From positions 1-33,815 of the forward strand of contig JAOTVX010000040.1 of the NCBI GenBank assembly GCA_029863175.1: a stretch of 33,815 nucleotides of DNA. The letters run 5' to 3'. A program made the position numbers and the translations under genes. Origin of the DNA: Betaproteobacteria bacterium. GTDB taxonomy: Bacteria > Pseudomonadota > Gammaproteobacteria > Burkholderiales > SG8-41. Positions 32,290 through 33,815 of the stretch are shown one piece after another. How positions within the stretch are numbered: the first letter of the stretch is position 1; each line of letters begins with the position of its first letter. Below the pieces are notes generated by a model that had not been told where the DNA came from, ran no database searches, and saw only the letters and a program-made list of their open reading frames with translations.

Positions 32290-33309
32290 ATGGACGAGTT
32301 CGAGTTCTTTTTTGAAAAAGAGTGGTCGGACGGCCTGCCGGTCGTTCCGCCGACGGGGGCGCGCGTGGCCGCCATGCTCGCGGGCACGCGCCGCGATCCG
32401 GCGGAGTTGATCGGGAGCGTGCCGCCGCTCTCGAGCGACGCGACGGTGCGCGCGATTGCCTTGCACGCGGTCATGGCCGGCTGCAAGCCATCGTACTTGC
32501 CGCTGCTCATCGGCGTCATGGAGGCGGTGCTGGATGAGCGCTTCAATCTCACGCTGATGCAGGCGACGACGAGCGCCGGCGCACCGTTCGTTCTGGTCAA
32601 CGGCCCACACGCCCGCGAGATCGGGCTGCATGGCGGCACGGGCTGCTTCGGGCCCGGCTTCCGCGCGAACGCGACCATCGGCCGCGCGCTGCGGCTCATG
32701 ATGATGAACCTCGGCGGCGGCCTTCCCGGCATCACGGCGCTGAGCGGCTTTGGCGGGCCGTGGCGCTACACGTTCTGTGTCGCCGAGAACGAGGCGGAAA
32801 GTCCGTGGCCCTCGTACGCGGCCGCCAGGGGTTTTGCCGCGGAGGAGAACGTCGTCACGGCCATTCCCCTCGAAGGCCCGGCACTGGTGTGGGACGACGT
32901 GAGCGAGGATCCGGAGCGCTTGGTGGTCGCGATTGCCGACATGATGTCCGCCATTGGCGGTGGCAACATCTTCCGGCAAGCGGACATGGCGGTCGTGCTA
33001 AGTCCCCAACACGCCGAACTCTTTGCCAGGGCCGGCTTCTCGCGCGCTGACGTTCACGCCCTGCTCGTGAAGCGCGCCGGCCGGCGCCTCGGCGAAATCA
33101 AGCGCGGCGGCATCTGGCGCGGCGCGTCGGGCGCTGCTCGCTGGCCATTCAAAATCGACTTGAGCGACGATAAGGCTTTCGTTCCCGTGATCGGCGATTC
33201 CGATGACCTGCACCTCATCGTCGCCGGGGGATCGGGATCGCCCAGCAGCCTCGTGATGCATGGCATCACCGTTGCCAGCCGGGCGGTGAGCCGGGTCTAC
33301 ACGCTCTGA
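32290..33309 (+). CDS. Conserved protein of unknown function
   Basis: A 339-residue protein without signal peptide or membrane helices. I recognise conserved stretches (DGLPVVPPTGARV, GCFGPGFRANATIGRALRLMMMNLGG, YTFCVAENEAESPW, FRQADMAVVLSPQHAE) of an uncharacterised family. My recollection, unchecked, is that relatives occur beside UGSC-type (seleno)protein genes; no such gene is seen here. Several conserved Cys (KPSY-preceding GC, GTGCFG, TFC) could be catalytic or metal-binding. The start is ATG 32290; a TTG six bases earlier is possible. There is no ribosome site, since repeat copy 5 ends 18 bases upstream. A single repeat left arm lies 41 bases after its stop. Confidence 0.75.
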   Translation: MDEFEFFFEKEWSDGLPVVPPTGARVAAMLAGTRRDPAELIGSVPPLSSDATVRAIALHAVMAGCKPSYLPLLIGVMEAVLDERFNLTLMQATTSAGAPFVLVNGPHAREIGLHGGTGCFGPGFRANATIGRALRLMMMNLGGGLPGITALSGFGGPWRYTFCVAENEAESPWPSYAAARGFAAEENVVTAIPLEGPALVWDDVSEDPERLVVAIADMMSAIGGGNIFRQADMAVVLSPQHAELFARAGFSRADVHALLVKRAGRRLGEIKRGGIWRGASGAARWPFKIDLSDDKAFVPVIGDSDDLHLIVAGGSGSPSSLVMHGITVASRAVSRVYTL

Positions 33310-33684
33310 ATCCGTGATTCGTGATTTGAAACGTGAAAAAACCAATATTGGCCGCAGATAAACGCAGATAAACGCCGATACAACTCAAGAATTCCTCTGC
33401 CTTCCGTTGTGTTCTTGCACGCCGTCGATCGAGACCGATGGATGGGTTGCCAAATCAGGCTTCCTTATGACGGTGAGTCGGGCGCTGATCGGCGGTGAGA
33501 CACCCGAGCCGGACTGAGCGCAACGCCTGGCCGCATCGTGGACGGCTTCTACTCTGGAATGAAAGAAAGTTGACTCAGCGCAAGGCGTTAGTTGCGTTTT
33601 CCTGTCATATATGTGACGTAACATTTAATTGCACGCGAAGTGTGGGGCGTGTCCCGGTTTCCCGACAGAAAGAGGGTGCGAGGC
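33310..33684. other. Gap before glgA
   Basis: About 375 bases with no credible gene. It begins with GTGATTCGTGATTTG-like words and repeat copy 6, and ends with an AT-rich stretch (33603-33632) that contains the imperfect dyad GTCATATATGTGAC and may be the glgA promoter region. Confidence 0.4.
33350..33379. repeat. GCAGATAAACGC-family repeat, left arm only, copy 6
   Basis: GGCCGCAGATAAACGCAGAT followed by AAACGCCGAT. This is the left-arm form with two tandem words; no right arm follows before glgA. With copy 5 it brackets the gene at 32290-33309. Confidence 0.8.
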
Positions 33685-33815
33685 ATGGACCGTACCGCAG
33701 CAAGAATCCTCTTCGTTACGCCGGAGCTTGCGCCTTGGGCCAAGATCGGCGGCCTGGGTGAAATTTCCCGCGATTTGCCCTGCGCGCTGGCGAACGCCGG
33801 GCTGGACGTGCGTAT
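33685..33815 (+). CDS. glgA: Glycogen (starch) synthase, N-terminal start (partial)
   Basis: The first 43 codons of a GT5 glycogen synthase run off the end of the window. The opening ILFVTPELAPWAKIGGLGEISRDLP holds the ADP-glucose-binding K-x-GGL motif (KIGGLGEI; the usual form is KTGGLGDV). The enzyme adds glucose from ADP-glucose to glycogen. The ATG has GCGAGG just before it. The identity rests on the N-terminus alone. Confidence 0.85.
   Translation, partial: MDRTAARILFVTPELAPWAKIGGLGEISRDLPCALANAGLDVR

Overview
The window is GC-rich, densely coded chromosomal DNA. It most resembles a betaproteobacterium: a GspA/GspB secretion pair, a bacterial GlnRS, FNR-type TTGAT-N4-ATCAA operators, an RND pump and glycogen-type metabolism are all present. 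This taxonomic call is an inference from gene content and has not been checked by a search. No tRNA, rRNA, CRISPR array, transposase or phage gene was seen.

Layout. Positions 1-941 hold the end of a GspA-type ATPase and gspB. Positions 1220-1594 hold a small ComEA-like helix-hairpin-helix protein. Positions 1677-16005 are a cytochrome region encoding eight c-type cytochromes with 39 CXXCH motifs in all. They are an OmcA/MtrC-type decaheme lipoprotein, a hexaheme membrane-anchored cytochrome co-operonic with a four-cluster ferredoxin and a NrfD-type quinol protein, a diheme protein with an extra C-terminal domain, two tetraheme c4-like proteins, a one-heme membrane protein, a triheme PpcA/c7-like protein, and a nonaheme/cytochrome b fusion that looks like Geobacter CbcL. 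An O2-dependent protoporphyrinogen oxidase (15952-17409) and a Crp/Fnr regulator of DNR type (17716-18441) follow. Perfect FNR-type boxes lie before the decaheme gene, the hexaheme operon and the regulator itself. I read this as an oxygen- or NO-controlled electron-transfer chain from quinol through inner-membrane and periplasmic cytochromes to an outer-surface decaheme.

Positions 18542-33815 are mixed: glnS, a membrane-anchored unknown, two tandem carboxymuconolactone decarboxylase (AhpD-like) proteins, pyrrolidone-carboxylate peptidase, a two-gene TPP-dependent decarboxylase, an RND adaptor/pump pair, polyphosphate glucokinase, a SufU-like scaffold, an EamA transporter, an uncharacterised conserved protein, and the start of glgA. 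The first AhpD-like gene has an in-frame TGA exactly at the second position of its CXXC motif. A hairpin follows at the distance expected for a bacterial SECIS, so it is probably a selenoprotein with a C-V-Y-U site. Its neighbour paralogue has lost both redox residues.

Nearly every gap between genes from 21150 to 25195 is filled by one of two repeat families. One is an inverted repeat built on GCCGCAGATAAACGC. The other is a set of three 13-bp-period arrays (CTGGTGATGAGTA type) that bracket each of the two TPP genes. Both families have the form of long imperfect hairpins and are not explained by the coding content.
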